Notes: generated by a model not told the origin, from the sequence alone. A DNA stretch of 64,000 bases from Cesiribacter sp. SM1 (GCF_020178975.1 NZ_JAHXBU010000094.1:620001-684000); one strand, 5' to 3'. Shown: positions 27,768 to 36,642, numbered from the stretch's first letter. Numbers and translations: made by a program.

Positions 27768-29372
27768 ATGAAAATAAAACAACTGTTATATGCTGTTCCC
27801 ATGGTACTGTTTATGGGGTGCCAGGCCGAGAGTTCTAAACAAACAACCGACGAAGTAGTGGATAATGGAACCACAAAAGAAGCCCACCGGCTGCTCTATC
27901 ATTTTACGCCACCCTCAGGATGGATGAATGACCCCAATGGCATGGTGTATCATGATGGCGAGTACCACCTGTTCTACCAGCACAACCCCGACAGCACCGT
28001 GTGGGGACCCATGCACTGGGGTCATGCCGTGAGTAAGGATATGGTGCAGTGGGAGCACCTGCCTATTGCGCTTTATCCCGATAGCCTGGGTACTATCTTT
28101 TCCGGCAGTGCCGTGGTAGACCTTAACAACACCTCCGGCCTGGGAACAGCAGACAACCCACCCATGGTAGCCATTTACACCTACCATAATGCAGAGGGAG
28201 AGCGTGCCGGCAGAAACGATTACCAGACCCAGGGCATTGCCTTTAGCCTGGATAGGGGCCGCAGCTGGACCAAGTACGAAAGCAACCCGGTGCTGCCCAA
28301 CCCCGGTATCCGGGATTTTCGCGATCCAAAGGTAAGCTGGAATGAAGAAGCACAAAAGTGGATCATGGCCTTGGCTGTAGCCGATCATATCAGCTTTTAT
28401 TCTTCCAAAAACCTTAAAGAATGGCAGCACGAAAGTGATTTTGGCCAGGGCATTGGTGCACATGGCGGGGTTTGGGAATGTCCGGATCTGTTTAAAATGC
28501 AGGTAAACGGCAGTGGAGCAGAAAAGTGGGTGCTGCTGGTGAGCATTAACCCGGGTGGCCCTAACGGGGGCTCTGCAACACAATACTTTGTTGGCGATTT
28601 TGACGGTAAGCGCTTTGTGCTGGATGAGCAGTTTAGCGCTGATGTAGACGAAAAAGGCATCTGGATTGATTATGGCCGTGACAATTACGCAGGTGTTACA
28701 TGGTCGAACATACCGGCTGAAGATGGAAGGAGACTGTTTATGGGCTGGATGAGTAACTGGAAGTACGCCAATGTAGTGCCGACAGAAAAATGGCGCAGCG
28801 CCATGACAGTAGCCAGAACCTTAACACTGGCAGAAACCTCGGAAGGATTGCGTCTGCTTTCCAATCCTGTGGAGGAATTGGAAAAGCTGTACCAGAATGA
28901 ATACACACTGGAATCGCAAGCTGTGGCCAGCGCTTTAGACATATCAGAAAAAATGCCCTTCCGGTCTCCAGCTCTTCAAATAGACCTTGAGCTGGAACTT
29001 GCTAATGCAGATGGTGAGTTTGCTGTTGAATTATCGAATGATCAGGATCAGAAGATTCTGGTAGGCTACGATGCCGCAAAAAATCAGTATTTCATTGATA
29101 GGACAAAGGCTGGTACTCACAAGTTTTCAGATGAGTTTGCAGGAATACATTATGGGCCAAGACTGGCCTCTGGTGCAGTGCATACCATGAAACTGCTGGT
29201 AGATGTGGCATCAGTAGAACTGTTTGCCGATGGCGGAAAAACAGTTATGACAGATATCTTCTTCCCGGATGAGGAATTCACCAACGTCAGATTAGTATCT
29301 CAAAAGGGAAATGTGCGCATAAATGCGGGCAAGGTCACAGACCTTAAATCCATCTACAATGGATCTTTGTAA
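27768..29372 (+). CDS. GH32 fructan hydrolase lipoprotein (levanase/inulinase type)
   Basis: This is a 534-residue lipoprotein (lipobox LFMGCQ). The five-bladed propeller carries all three catalytic motifs of family GH32. Asp55 in WMNDPNG is the nucleophile, Asp186 in FRDPK is the transition-state stabiliser, and Glu237 in WECPDLF is the acid/base. The C-terminal beta-sandwich runs from about residue 390 to the end (VDVASVELFADGGKTVMTDI). Such enzymes cleave beta-2,1 or beta-2,6 fructosyl bonds of inulin, levan, sucrose or kestoses. Endo versus exo action cannot be told from the sequence. Lipidation places it at the periplasmic or outer face of a membrane, after SusC/D import or at the surface. 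Confidence 0.96.
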   Translation: MKIKQLLYAVPMVLFMGCQAESSKQTTDEVVDNGTTKEAHRLLYHFTPPSGWMNDPNGMVYHDGEYHLFYQHNPDSTVWGPMHWGHAVSKDMVQWEHLPIALYPDSLGTIFSGSAVVDLNNTSGLGTADNPPMVAIYTYHNAEGERAGRNDYQTQGIAFSLDRGRSWTKYESNPVLPNPGIRDFRDPKVSWNEEAQKWIMALAVADHISFYSSKNLKEWQHESDFGQGIGAHGGVWECPDLFKMQVNGSGAEKWVLLVSINPGGPNGGSATQYFVGDFDGKRFVLDEQFSADVDEKGIWIDYGRDNYAGVTWSNIPAEDGRRLFMGWMSNWKYANVVPTEKWRSAMTVARTLTLAETSEGLRLLSNPVEELEKLYQNEYTLESQAVASALDISEKMPFRSPALQIDLELELANADGEFAVELSNDQDQKILVGYDAAKNQYFIDRTKAGTHKFSDEFAGIHYGPRLASGAVHTMKLLVDVASVELFADGGKTVMTDIFFPDEEFTNVRLVSQKGNVRINAGKVTDLKSIYNGSL

Positions 29373-29598
29373 CGGTGCTTCCGATAGCTGGCAAGAGTAG
29401 CATTCAGGCTGTTGCCTTATGTTTTGTATTCATTTTTTCTCCAAACCTGGGTTGAGGGGTATTGGCATGCTGGTTCATCTGCAGAATGATTGAATACGCT
29501 TAAGAGTATCATGGAAAAGGTATGGCTGCCATTGTTGTGGTCTTTATCCGGCCAGCTCTTAAAATTCAGTTCAAATACCAAATCACAAATCAAGAATC

Positions 29599-31338
29599 AT
29601 GAAGAGTGAAAAAGAATCATTCGCTATTCGTGTAGCAATGGCTGTTGCCATGCTTACACTGCTTAGTGTTGGCGATACATTAGGTCAGGAGGCGGCTCCT
29701 GATAACACATCCAAAGTGCCCAAACATACCTTTGCTAATACGCTGGAGGAACAGGAGGCTCAGTTAAAAACCAATCCGCTGATGCAGAGGTTGATTGAGT
29801 CGCGTAAGAAAATGGCAGACGATAAGTTCCGTCCTATCTATCATTACGTAAACCCAGAAGGAACCCTCAATGACCCCAACGGATTAAGCTACTGGAAAGG
29901 AAACTGGCATCTTTTTTACCAGGCCTACCCGCCGGAAGATCCGCGTCAGCACTGGGGCCACGCCATCAGCAAAGACCTGGTTCACTGGAGAGATCTGCCC
30001 TATGCCATCTATCCTGGTCCTGAACGTGCCGTGTTTTCAGGGGCTACCCTGGTTGAAGAAGATCGTGTTATTGCCATGTATCATGGAACAGGTGTTGGTA
30101 ATATGGTGGCGGTATCGAGCGATCCCCTGCTCCTGAACTGGGAGAAAGTTACTGGCCAGGCAGTTATTCCGCTAAAGAGCACTACTGGTTTTTCCCTGCC
30201 CTATAGTGTGTTCGATCCTTCTATCTGGAAAAAAGACGGTGTTTACTATTCGCTCTCTGCAGGCAGATCATTCACAGGTCCTGGGAATAAACCTGTGCGG
30301 GCAGATTATCTTTTCCGCTCAAAAGATCTGGCCAAATGGGAGTACATGCACGAGTTTGTAGAAGGAGACCGCTTTACCCTGGTGGGTGATGATGGCGCCT
30401 GCCCTTATTTCTGGCCTATTGGCGACCGGTACATCATGAACTTCTTCAGCCATATGAGTGGAGGGCAGTACTTGCTGGGCGACTACGATAAGGAAAATAA
30501 TAAGTTTATTGTTACCTCCGGTGGTAAATTTAATCATGGCGCGGTGAGCCCCGCGGGTGTGCATGCCCCTTCTGCTACTCCGGATGGCAAGGGAGGCGTA
30601 ATTGTTATTTTTAATATGAACCAGGGAAGGCCAACCGAAGGCTGGAACCAGATCATGACATTGCCACGCCGGCTAACGCTTCTTGCAGAAGATGAGGTAG
30701 GGCAGGAGCCGGCCGGAGATATTGCTTCTCTTCGCTACAATGCTAAACGTATAGGTAAAACAAAGCTTCCTGCAAACAAGGAAATAGTACTGAAGAACAT
30801 CAGCGGCAATGCAATGGAGATTTCTGCAGAGATTGATCCAAAAGATTCTAAAACAATTGAATTGAACGTATTGCGCTCACCCAATAAAGAAGAATACACC
30901 CGCATCATTTTTTACAAAGAAAAGGGATTTTCGGCAGGCCTGGATTACCAGTCGGGCCCAGAGACGGCCAAAATGCCGGCAGATCTTATCTATTTGGTTA
31001 CCGATGAAAAGCCTGCGCCCCGAAAGCGCAGTGTGCCGGCAAGCCTGATATCAATACAATCATCTTACTCTTCCACACTGCCAGATGCTGAAATCCGTGC
31101 TCCGGAAACGGCTCCCTTTCAGTTAAATCCGGGAGAAACCGTTAAACTTCGAATTTTTATTGATAAAAGTGTAGTAGAGGTATTTGTAAATGGAAAACAG
31201 TGTGTGGCCATGAGGGTGTATCCCGGCAGGGATGATAGCCTGGGGGTATCCATCCAGTCTCGGGGAAGAGATGCCGAACTTAAATCGCTGGATGCATGGC
31301 AGATGAAAAACATCTATGAAGGAGATGTACATCAATAG
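29599..31338 (+). CDS. GH32-like enzyme with altered catalytic motifs
   Basis: This is a 579-residue secreted protein. Its hydrophobic start (AMAVAMLTLLSVG, cleavage near GQEA) is followed by a helical region (residues about 30-75) not found in the first GH32 enzyme. The propeller has the nucleophile motif LNDPNG (Asp92). The second motif is FDP instead of RDP (Asp206), and the acid/base motif reads DDGACPYFW, with Ala267 where Glu is expected and the Cys-Pro kept. Asp264 and Asp265 lie just before it. The C-terminal sandwich includes RIFIDKSVVEVFVNG, typical of GH32. It may have a different acid/base, different chemistry or act on another fructosyl compound. It lies 226 bp after the first GH32 gene. 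Confidence 0.9.
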   Translation: MKSEKESFAIRVAMAVAMLTLLSVGDTLGQEAAPDNTSKVPKHTFANTLEEQEAQLKTNPLMQRLIESRKKMADDKFRPIYHYVNPEGTLNDPNGLSYWKGNWHLFYQAYPPEDPRQHWGHAISKDLVHWRDLPYAIYPGPERAVFSGATLVEEDRVIAMYHGTGVGNMVAVSSDPLLLNWEKVTGQAVIPLKSTTGFSLPYSVFDPSIWKKDGVYYSLSAGRSFTGPGNKPVRADYLFRSKDLAKWEYMHEFVEGDRFTLVGDDGACPYFWPIGDRYIMNFFSHMSGGQYLLGDYDKENNKFIVTSGGKFNHGAVSPAGVHAPSATPDGKGGVIVIFNMNQGRPTEGWNQIMTLPRRLTLLAEDEVGQEPAGDIASLRYNAKRIGKTKLPANKEIVLKNISGNAMEISAEIDPKDSKTIELNVLRSPNKEEYTRIIFYKEKGFSAGLDYQSGPETAKMPADLIYLVTDEKPAPRKRSVPASLISIQSSYSSTLPDAEIRAPETAPFQLNPGETVKLRIFIDKSVVEVFVNGKQCVAMRVYPGRDDSLGVSIQSRGRDAELKSLDAWQMKNIYEGDVHQ

Positions 31339-31561
31339 GTGGCATCTGGCAGTGGTATCAGGCATCAGTAGGGGTAGGCAAGGGCTGAACTTTGTGCCAG
31401 AAGTGGTACAGACTACAGTATGCATGATTCCTGCAGGAAGCAGGCATTACGGCCACCAGCACAAACCATCTGTCAAAAGCAGAGCGGCCCAATTACTATG
31501 GCCATACAGCTGCCGGTAAAATAATGATGAAAACACAAGAAGAAGCGGAAACAGTGCACAT

Positions 31562-32446
31562 ATGAGAATTTTATCTTTCGGAGAAATCCTGTTTGATATC
31601 ATAGAAGGAGAGCATTACCTGGGAGGCGCTCCCCTGAATTTTGCAGCGCACCTGGCACAGCTTGGAGCCGAGTCGTACATCTATTCAAAAGTAGGCAGGG
31701 ATGAGCTGGGTAAGTATGCCGTGCAGCAAATAAGTGGCCTGGGCGTTAAAACAGACTTTGTTCAGCATGATGAAGCCCACCCAACAGGCACAGTACCGGT
31801 AGAGTTTATTGCGGGACAGCCCTCCTACACCATTACCGAACATGTAGCTTACGACTACATACAGTTTGAGGCGCATAATCAGGTGCTGGTAAAAACTGAA
31901 TTTGATGTGCTCTATTTTGGCACCCTGGCCCAGCGCAGCGGGCAATCCAGAGAGGCATTGCAGCAGCTGGTGAGCAGTAAGAAGTATACGCATATTTTTT
32001 ATGACATCAACCTGCGCAAGAACTGCTATACGCCACTGGTCATTCAGCATTCCCTTGAGCTTTGCACCATTTTAAAGCTTAACGATGATGAGGTAAATGT
32101 GCTTTCGAATATATTCTACGGCCAAGCCTTAACAGTAGAGGAATTTACGCTCCTGGTATCGAAAGACTACCACATCCCGATGATCATTATTACTGCAGGA
32201 GAAAAGGGCTGTTATTTATTTTACGAAGAGGCGCTCCATTTTATAGCGGGCTATCCTGCCACAGTGGTAGATACGGTTGGTGCAGGAGATTCATTCAGTG
32301 CAGCTTTTATACACCATTACTTCAAGAAGAAAGACGCGATGAGGGCTGCGGATATCGCGAACAGAATGGGCGCCTTTGTTGCTTCTTCCCGCGGTCCGCT
32401 GCCCCCTTATTCAGCAGAAATCAAAAGCGCGCTCATGCTAAGCTAA
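31562..32446 (+). CDS. PfkB-family sugar kinase (probable fructokinase)
   Basis: This 294-residue cytoplasmic kinase of the ribokinase/PfkB family has the N-terminal substrate-binding pattern FGEILFDIIEGEHYLGGAPL (Gly-Gly-Ala-Pro loop, typical of fructokinases). The C-terminal signature DTVGAGDSFSAAF holds the catalytic base Asp243 and the anion hole. It phosphorylates the sugar at the expense of ATP. Placement at the end of the fructan locus supports fructose as substrate, giving fructose 6-phosphate. It lies 223 bp after the GH32-like gene and may have its own promoter. Confidence 0.93.
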   Translation: MRILSFGEILFDIIEGEHYLGGAPLNFAAHLAQLGAESYIYSKVGRDELGKYAVQQISGLGVKTDFVQHDEAHPTGTVPVEFIAGQPSYTITEHVAYDYIQFEAHNQVLVKTEFDVLYFGTLAQRSGQSREALQQLVSSKKYTHIFYDINLRKNCYTPLVIQHSLELCTILKLNDDEVNVLSNIFYGQALTVEEFTLLVSKDYHIPMIIITAGEKGCYLFYEEALHFIAGYPATVVDTVGAGDSFSAAFIHHYFKKKDAMRAADIANRMGAFVASSRGPLPPYSAEIKSALMLS

Positions 32447-32483
32447 AAGATTTGCACTATTAGTTGATAGTTACCTGTGATTA

Positions 32484-32520
32484 TAAACACTTCTTGTTTG
32501 TGAGCTTTAAGAAGTGTTTA
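32484..32520 (+). terminator. Hairpin downstream of the fructokinase gene
   Basis: A perfect 12-bp stem (taaacacttctt / aagaagtgttta) encloses a 13-base loop, 37 bp after the kinase stop. There is no T tract, so it may stabilise the message end rather than terminate. Confidence 0.55.
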
Positions 32521-32651
32521 CCGCGCTTACTCCGCTAATATTGATTTAGTGGAAAGACAAAGAGTTGATGTACCCGGCCTTTTTCTGTGGTTGGTTTAGA
32601 GGCAATGCCGGGGTGGTTTCCGGGGGTATGTTAACTGTTTTGAGTAAGCTT

Positions 32652-32690
32652 AAAATCCGGCGGTGGGGATTCCTCAAAGCCGGATTTTTT
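32652..32690 (+). terminator. Intrinsic terminator (plus strand)
   Basis: A 10-bp stem (aaaatccggc / gccggatttt) with a 17-base loop is followed by a T run (gatttttta). It lies 205 bp beyond the kinase stop, so it may be a second terminator of the fructan operon or end a short RNA encoded between 32520 and 32690. Confidence 0.65.
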
Positions 32691-32745
32691 ATTTAGCTTT
32701 GGCTAATTACAAAGCACCTCCTCACCTGAATTTACTTTCTACTAA

Positions 32746-32791
32746 TAGAAAAAGCCTCACAACTTGCTGAAACCAGCTGTTATGAGGCTTT
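32746..32791 (-). terminator. Terminator of tRNA-Leu
   Basis: On the minus strand a 13-bp stem with one mismatch (AAAGCCTCATAAC / GTTGTGAGGCTTT) with a 15-base loop is followed by TTC after the T run. It lies 5 bp after the mature tRNA end. Confidence 0.7.
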
Positions 32792-32796
32792 GTACG

Positions 32797-32882
32797 TACC
32801 AGGAGCGGGAATCGAACCCGCACGGCACTTGCGTGCCACAGGATTTTAAGTCCTGCGTGTCTACCAGTTCCACCATCCCGGC
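32797..32882 (-). tRNA. trnL: tRNA-Leu (anticodon UAA)
   Basis: The RNA is 86 bases and starts GCCGGGATGGTGGAACTGGT. It has a long variable arm as in class II tRNAs. The anticodon stem CAGGA/TCCTG holds the loop CTTAAAA (anticodon UAA). The T arm is GCGGG-TTCGATT-CCCGC. The acceptor end TCCTGGT pairs with GCCGGGA with two G-U wobbles, including the first pair. The discriminator is A, and CCA is not encoded. Confidence 0.95.
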
Positions 32883-32916
32883 GGCCGACTATGTACTACT
32901 GTACCTAGTCTTTTAA

Positions 32917-32943
32917 CGAAAAAGCATCCCGGTGCAGGATGCT
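32917..32943 (-). terminator. Terminator between the two tRNA genes
   Basis: On the minus strand AGCATCC (32937-32943) pairs with GGATGCT (32923-32929) across a 7-base loop, followed by TTTTCG. It lies 9 bp after the tRNA-Gly 3' end. It suggests that the two tRNAs are separate transcripts or that readthrough is limited. Confidence 0.6.
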
Positions 32944-32951
32944 CTTCTTTG

Positions 32952-33024
32952 AGCGAAAGACGGGGTTCGAACCCGCGACCTCGACCTTGGCAAGGTCGCG
33001 CTCTACCAGCTGAGCTACTTTCGC
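32952..33024 (-). tRNA. trnG: tRNA-Gly (anticodon GCC)
   Basis: The RNA is 73 bases with acceptor GCGAAAG/CTTTCGC, D arm GCTC...GAGC, anticodon stem CGACC/GGTCG with loop TTGCCAA (anticodon GCC) and T arm GCGGG-TTCGAAC-CCCGT. The discriminator is U, as usual for bacterial tRNA-Gly, and CCA is not encoded. Confidence 0.96.
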
Positions 33025-33208
33025 GTTTGTTATTTTTTCTTTTTTCCTTCCCGCTAACCGGTTGGGATTACAAAGGTAGTGGATAGAAATAAAAAGGCAA
33101 GGGGTAGGGAGAAAAAAAATTCAAAAATTTTACGTCGATTTAAGTGTACTAATATTAGCAATCTGAACTCCAATGTTTTACGATTTTTAGTGCCTTTAGC
33201 AAGGGTTG

Positions 33209-33805
33209 CTATCCTATTAAAGTTATTGGTCGCCTCATACAGTAGAGGGGCTGATCAAAGAGAATTTCCCGGTAAACCTCAAACCCCCACCGCCGATAAA
33301 AGCCAATGTTGCTGGCTAGTGAAGTTTCCAGGTAAACAGGCCGCTGCAGCTGCCGGCTTTCTTCAATAATATCCTGTAGCAGCATACTGCCAATGCCCCT
33401 GCCCTGCTGTTCAGGTGCTACTCCCAGAAACCACAGGTAATAGAAGGGTAGCTGCGGATAGCCCTTTTTGATCTTTGCCTCCCGGGCAAGTATTTTCCCA
33501 ACCCTCCTCAGGCCTGTCACACCAACCACCAGGCGAAGGTCCAGCATCAGGGTCCTGATGGTGGTTTTCTTCTTTTCAGGCAGTAACACAAGGGCACAGC
33601 CCTTCCGGTCAGCAGACAGATAAACAGCACCAAAAGCCTGGCACAGTTCAAAAGAGTAGTCCATGAGGCTTCTGATCCTCTTTTCCCGCCTGCCATCCTG
33701 CCTGACAATGTAGTTAACGCTGGGATTGGCATCAAATGCGCGTGCCAGGATGTCGATTACCAGTGCTTTGTCGCTGCTGCTTGCCTTGATCATCTTTATC
33801 TGCAT
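33209..33805 (-). CDS. GNAT-family N-acetyltransferase
   Basis: This 198-residue cytoplasmic enzyme transfers an acetyl group from acetyl-CoA. Motif A is clear in WFLGVAPEQQGRGIGSMLLQ, with the Q/RxxGxG/A pyrophosphate loop. Motif B follows (VYLETSLASNIGFYRRWGFE), typical of the RimI-like or phosphinothricin-type class. The substrate is unknown. It starts at the ATG at 33803-33805 (or the ATG four codons in), 14 bp after the mutS stop on the same strand, so it is probably co-transcribed with mutS. Confidence 0.88.
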   Translation of the reverse strand: MQIKMIKASSSDKALVIDILARAFDANPSVNYIVRQDGRREKRIRSLMDYSFELCQAFGAVYLSADRKGCALVLLPEKKKTTIRTLMLDLRLVVGVTGLRRVGKILAREAKIKKGYPQLPFYYLWFLGVAPEQQGRGIGSMLLQDIIEESRQLQRPVYLETSLASNIGFYRRWGFEVYREILFDQPLYCMRRPITLIG

Positions 33806-33819
33806 CCATGGGGAATAAA

Positions 33820-36447
33820 TTAGCCCTTCTTCTCCAGCAGTCCCTTAATTTCGTTGAGCTTTAGCAGGGCTTCCACCGGTGAAATTGTATTGATGTCGGT
33901 TTTTTCAACAAGCTCACGCACCTGCTCAAACTTAGGGTCCAGCTCAAACAGGCTAAGCTGATAGGTATTTTTGGGCATCTCCTTTACCTTCTGCTGGTGC
34001 TGCAGCCTGCCCTTATCGCCTTCGAGGTGGTGCATGATCTCGCTGGCGCGTATTACCACCCGGTTGGGCATGCCGGCCATCTGCGCAACATGAATACCAA
34101 AGCTGTGCTGGCTGCCACCGGCCTGCAGCTTGCGCATAAAGATTACCTTATCGCCCACCTCTTTTACCGATACATTAAAGTTGCGTACCCGGGGCAGGTC
34201 TTCGGCCAGCTGGTTCAGCTCGTGGTAATGGGTGGCAAAAAGTGTTTTAGGGCGGTATTTGTCGTTTCCATGCAGGTACTCCACAATACTCCAGGCAATG
34301 GAAATACCATCGTAAGTGCTGGTGCCACGGCCAATCTCGTCCATCAGCACCAGGCTGCGATCACTTAGGTTGTTAAGGATGGAGGCCGTTTCAATCATCT
34401 CCACCATAAAGGTACTTTCGCCCCTGGCCAGGTTATCTGAGGCACCTACGCGGGTAAACACCCGGTCTACCACGCCAATGGCAGCCCGTTTTGCCGGCAC
34501 AAAGGAGCCTACCTGGGCCATCAGCACAATCAGTGCCGTTTGCCGCAGCAGGGCCGATTTACCCGCCATGTTAGGGCCGGTAATAATCATGATCTGCTGC
34601 TCGTCGGGGTCCAGCAGCGTATCGTTGGGAATGTAGGGCTGATCGGGCGGCAATTGCTGCTCAATAACCGGGTGGCGGCCCTGCTCAATATCAATGGCAT
34701 AACCGTCGTTTACCTGCGGCTTGATGTAACCACGCTTCTGGGCTACGGCTGCAAATCCAGCCAGGCAGTCGATGGTGGCCAGCACCCGTGCATTTTGCTG
34801 AATATGGGTAGTATACTCTGCTGCGGCAGCTACCAGCTCGTTGAAGAGGTTTTGCTCAATGCTGTTGATCTCGCCCTCGGCATTCAGAATCTTCTCCTCG
34901 TAAGTCTTCAGCTCCTCGGTAATGTAGCGCTCGGCGTTTACCAGCGTTTGTTTCCGGATCCAGTCCTGCGGTACTTTATTTTTATGGGCATTGGTAACCT
35001 CCAGGTAATAGCCAAACACCTTGTTATAGGCAATTTTGAGAGAGGAGATGCCAGTGCGGGCCTGCTCGCGCTGCTGTATCTGCAGCAGGTAATCTTTGCC
35101 GCTGTAGGCTATGGTGCGCAGCTCGTCGAGCTTTTCGTATATGCCATCGCGCATCATGCCGCCCTGGTTGGTTACCAGCGGCACCTCATCGGCCAGCTCC
35201 CGCTCAATACGCTCGTAGAGGTAGGTGCAGGGGTTCAGCTGGTCGGCCAGCTTGCGCAGCGGCTCTATGTTGCCGCCCGCCAGCATATCGCGGATGGGCA
35301 GGGTGTGCTTCAGCGATTTCTTCAGCTGCAGCATCTCCCGCGGGTTGATGCGCCCTACAGCTACTTTAGAGATCAGACGCTCCAGGTCGCCAATGCTGCG
35401 CAGGCTTTTGATCAGCTGCTGCAGCAGCTCGGGCTGTTTGGTAAGGGCTTCTACCACTTCCAGCCTCTCCTGGATGGCTTTAAGATCTTTGAGTGGCATT
35501 ACCAGCCAGCGGCGCAGCTGGCGGGCTCCCATGGGCGTGGCGGTCTGGTCCAGCACAGAAATGAGGGGAATGCCATCGGGCTGCTGCGGGTACACCAGCT
35601 CCAGGTTGCGGATGGTAAAGGGATCGAGCCACACATAATGCTCCTCGGCAATGCGCGAGAGCTGCACCAGGTGGTTCATGTCGTGGTGCTCGGTTTCCTG
35701 CAGGTAGTGTAGCACGGCGCCGGCGGCAATAATGCCCTCGGGCAGGTCTTCTACGCCAAAGCCTTTGAGCGAGGTAGTACCAAAATGTTTGGTGAGGCAC
35801 TCATAGGCGTAATCGTGCTGAAACACCCAGTCTTCGGGCGTATAGGTGCTGAAGCTGTAGTTGCTGTATTGTTCTGAAAAGCGCTTGCGGCAGCCCTTGC
35901 TGTAGATTACCTCCGAAGGCTGCAGGCCCTGAAGCAGCTTTTCGATGTACTCCTGCGGACCTTCGGCTACCATGAACTCGCCGGTAGATACATCCAGAAA
36001 AGCAACCCCAATACTGCCCTTGCCAAAATGGAGGGAGCAGAGGTAGTTGTTGCGGCTTTTTTCCAGTACCTGGTCGTTAAAGCTAAGGCCGGGCGTTACC
36101 AGCTCGGTTACGCCGCGTTTTACAATACCTTTCACTGTCTTTGGGTCTTCCAGCTGGTCGCAGATGGCTACGCGGTAGCCGGCGCGCACCAGGCGGGGCA
36201 GGTAAGAGTCGAGGCTGTGGTGCGGAAAGCCCGCCAGCTCTACCTCAGAGGCAGAGCCGTTGGAGCGTTTGGTGAGCACAATGTCCAGCACCTTGCTGGC
36301 TGTAACAGCATCATCACCAAAAGTTTCGTAAAAATCGCCCACCCTGAACAGCAGCAGCGCACCGGGGTGCTTAGCCTTAATGGCATTGTACTGCTTCATC
36401 AGGGGAGTTTCTTCTTTCTTTGTCTTAACTGCAGTGTCTTTCGTCAT
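33820..36447 (-). CDS. mutS: DNA mismatch repair protein MutS
   Basis: This 875-residue ATPase recognises mismatches and small loops. The ATG at 36445-36447 is preferred; a TTG 36 bases upstream is in frame. The mismatch-reading motif FYE is present (Phe39 and Glu41 in GDFYETFGDDA). The connector and lever domains follow, then the ATPase with Walker A (ITGPNMAGKSALLRQ), the DEIGRGTSTYDG signature and FATHYHEL. The C-terminal part ends EALLKLNEIKGLLEKKG, which matches MutS of the main type, not MutS2. It partners MutL encoded elsewhere. It is divergent from the SpoU methyltransferase and precedes the GNAT gene. Confidence 0.98.
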   Translation of the reverse strand: MTKDTAVKTKKEETPLMKQYNAIKAKHPGALLLFRVGDFYETFGDDAVTASKVLDIVLTKRSNGSASEVELAGFPHHSLDSYLPRLVRAGYRVAICDQLEDPKTVKGIVKRGVTELVTPGLSFNDQVLEKSRNNYLCSLHFGKGSIGVAFLDVSTGEFMVAEGPQEYIEKLLQGLQPSEVIYSKGCRKRFSEQYSNYSFSTYTPEDWVFQHDYAYECLTKHFGTTSLKGFGVEDLPEGIIAAGAVLHYLQETEHHDMNHLVQLSRIAEEHYVWLDPFTIRNLELVYPQQPDGIPLISVLDQTATPMGARQLRRWLVMPLKDLKAIQERLEVVEALTKQPELLQQLIKSLRSIGDLERLISKVAVGRINPREMLQLKKSLKHTLPIRDMLAGGNIEPLRKLADQLNPCTYLYERIERELADEVPLVTNQGGMMRDGIYEKLDELRTIAYSGKDYLLQIQQREQARTGISSLKIAYNKVFGYYLEVTNAHKNKVPQDWIRKQTLVNAERYITEELKTYEEKILNAEGEINSIEQNLFNELVAAAAEYTTHIQQNARVLATIDCLAGFAAVAQKRGYIKPQVNDGYAIDIEQGRHPVIEQQLPPDQPYIPNDTLLDPDEQQIMIITGPNMAGKSALLRQTALIVLMAQVGSFVPAKRAAIGVVDRVFTRVGASDNLARGESTFMVEMIETASILNNLSDRSLVLMDEIGRGTSTYDGISIAWSIVEYLHGNDKYRPKTLFATHYHELNQLAEDLPRVRNFNVSVKEVGDKVIFMRKLQAGGSQHSFGIHVAQMAGMPNRVVIRASEIMHHLEGDKGRLQHQQKVKEMPKNTYQLSLFELDPKFEQVRELVEKTDINTISPVEALLKLNEIKGLLEKKG

Positions 36448-36612
36448 CTCTAGAATAAAGCTTTCCGGCTCCGCCAATCTCAAAGATAGTGAATTCAGTT
36501 GCTTTGCAGGAATTCTCTTTCCAAAGAAGCTTTCGGATTTAGAAAAATGTACTGCTATTTTACATTTATAAAATGTGATACTCCCTTTCTATGCTACCGA
36601 AGCTGTACTTGA

Positions 36613-36640
36613 TACTCACTACTCACTACTCAATACTAGA
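36613..36640 (+). repeat. Four 7-bp tandem repeats before the SpoU gene
   Basis: The repeat reads TACTCAC TACTCAC TACTCAA TACTAGA, ending 3 bases before the ATG at 36643. In shifted register it reads TCACTAC twice, then TCAATAC, matching the heptamer arrays at 61308-61571. Confidence 0.75.
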
Positions 36641-36642
36641 AA

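Noticed and set aside
33079-33369. Plus-strand 96-codon frame after tRNA-Gly
   Set aside because: It runs into the GNAT gene antisense; the first part is AT-rich low-complexity sequence.
34540-35712. 390-codon plus-strand frame opposite mutS
   Set aside because: Antisense to the conserved MutS core; composition typical of a shadow frame.
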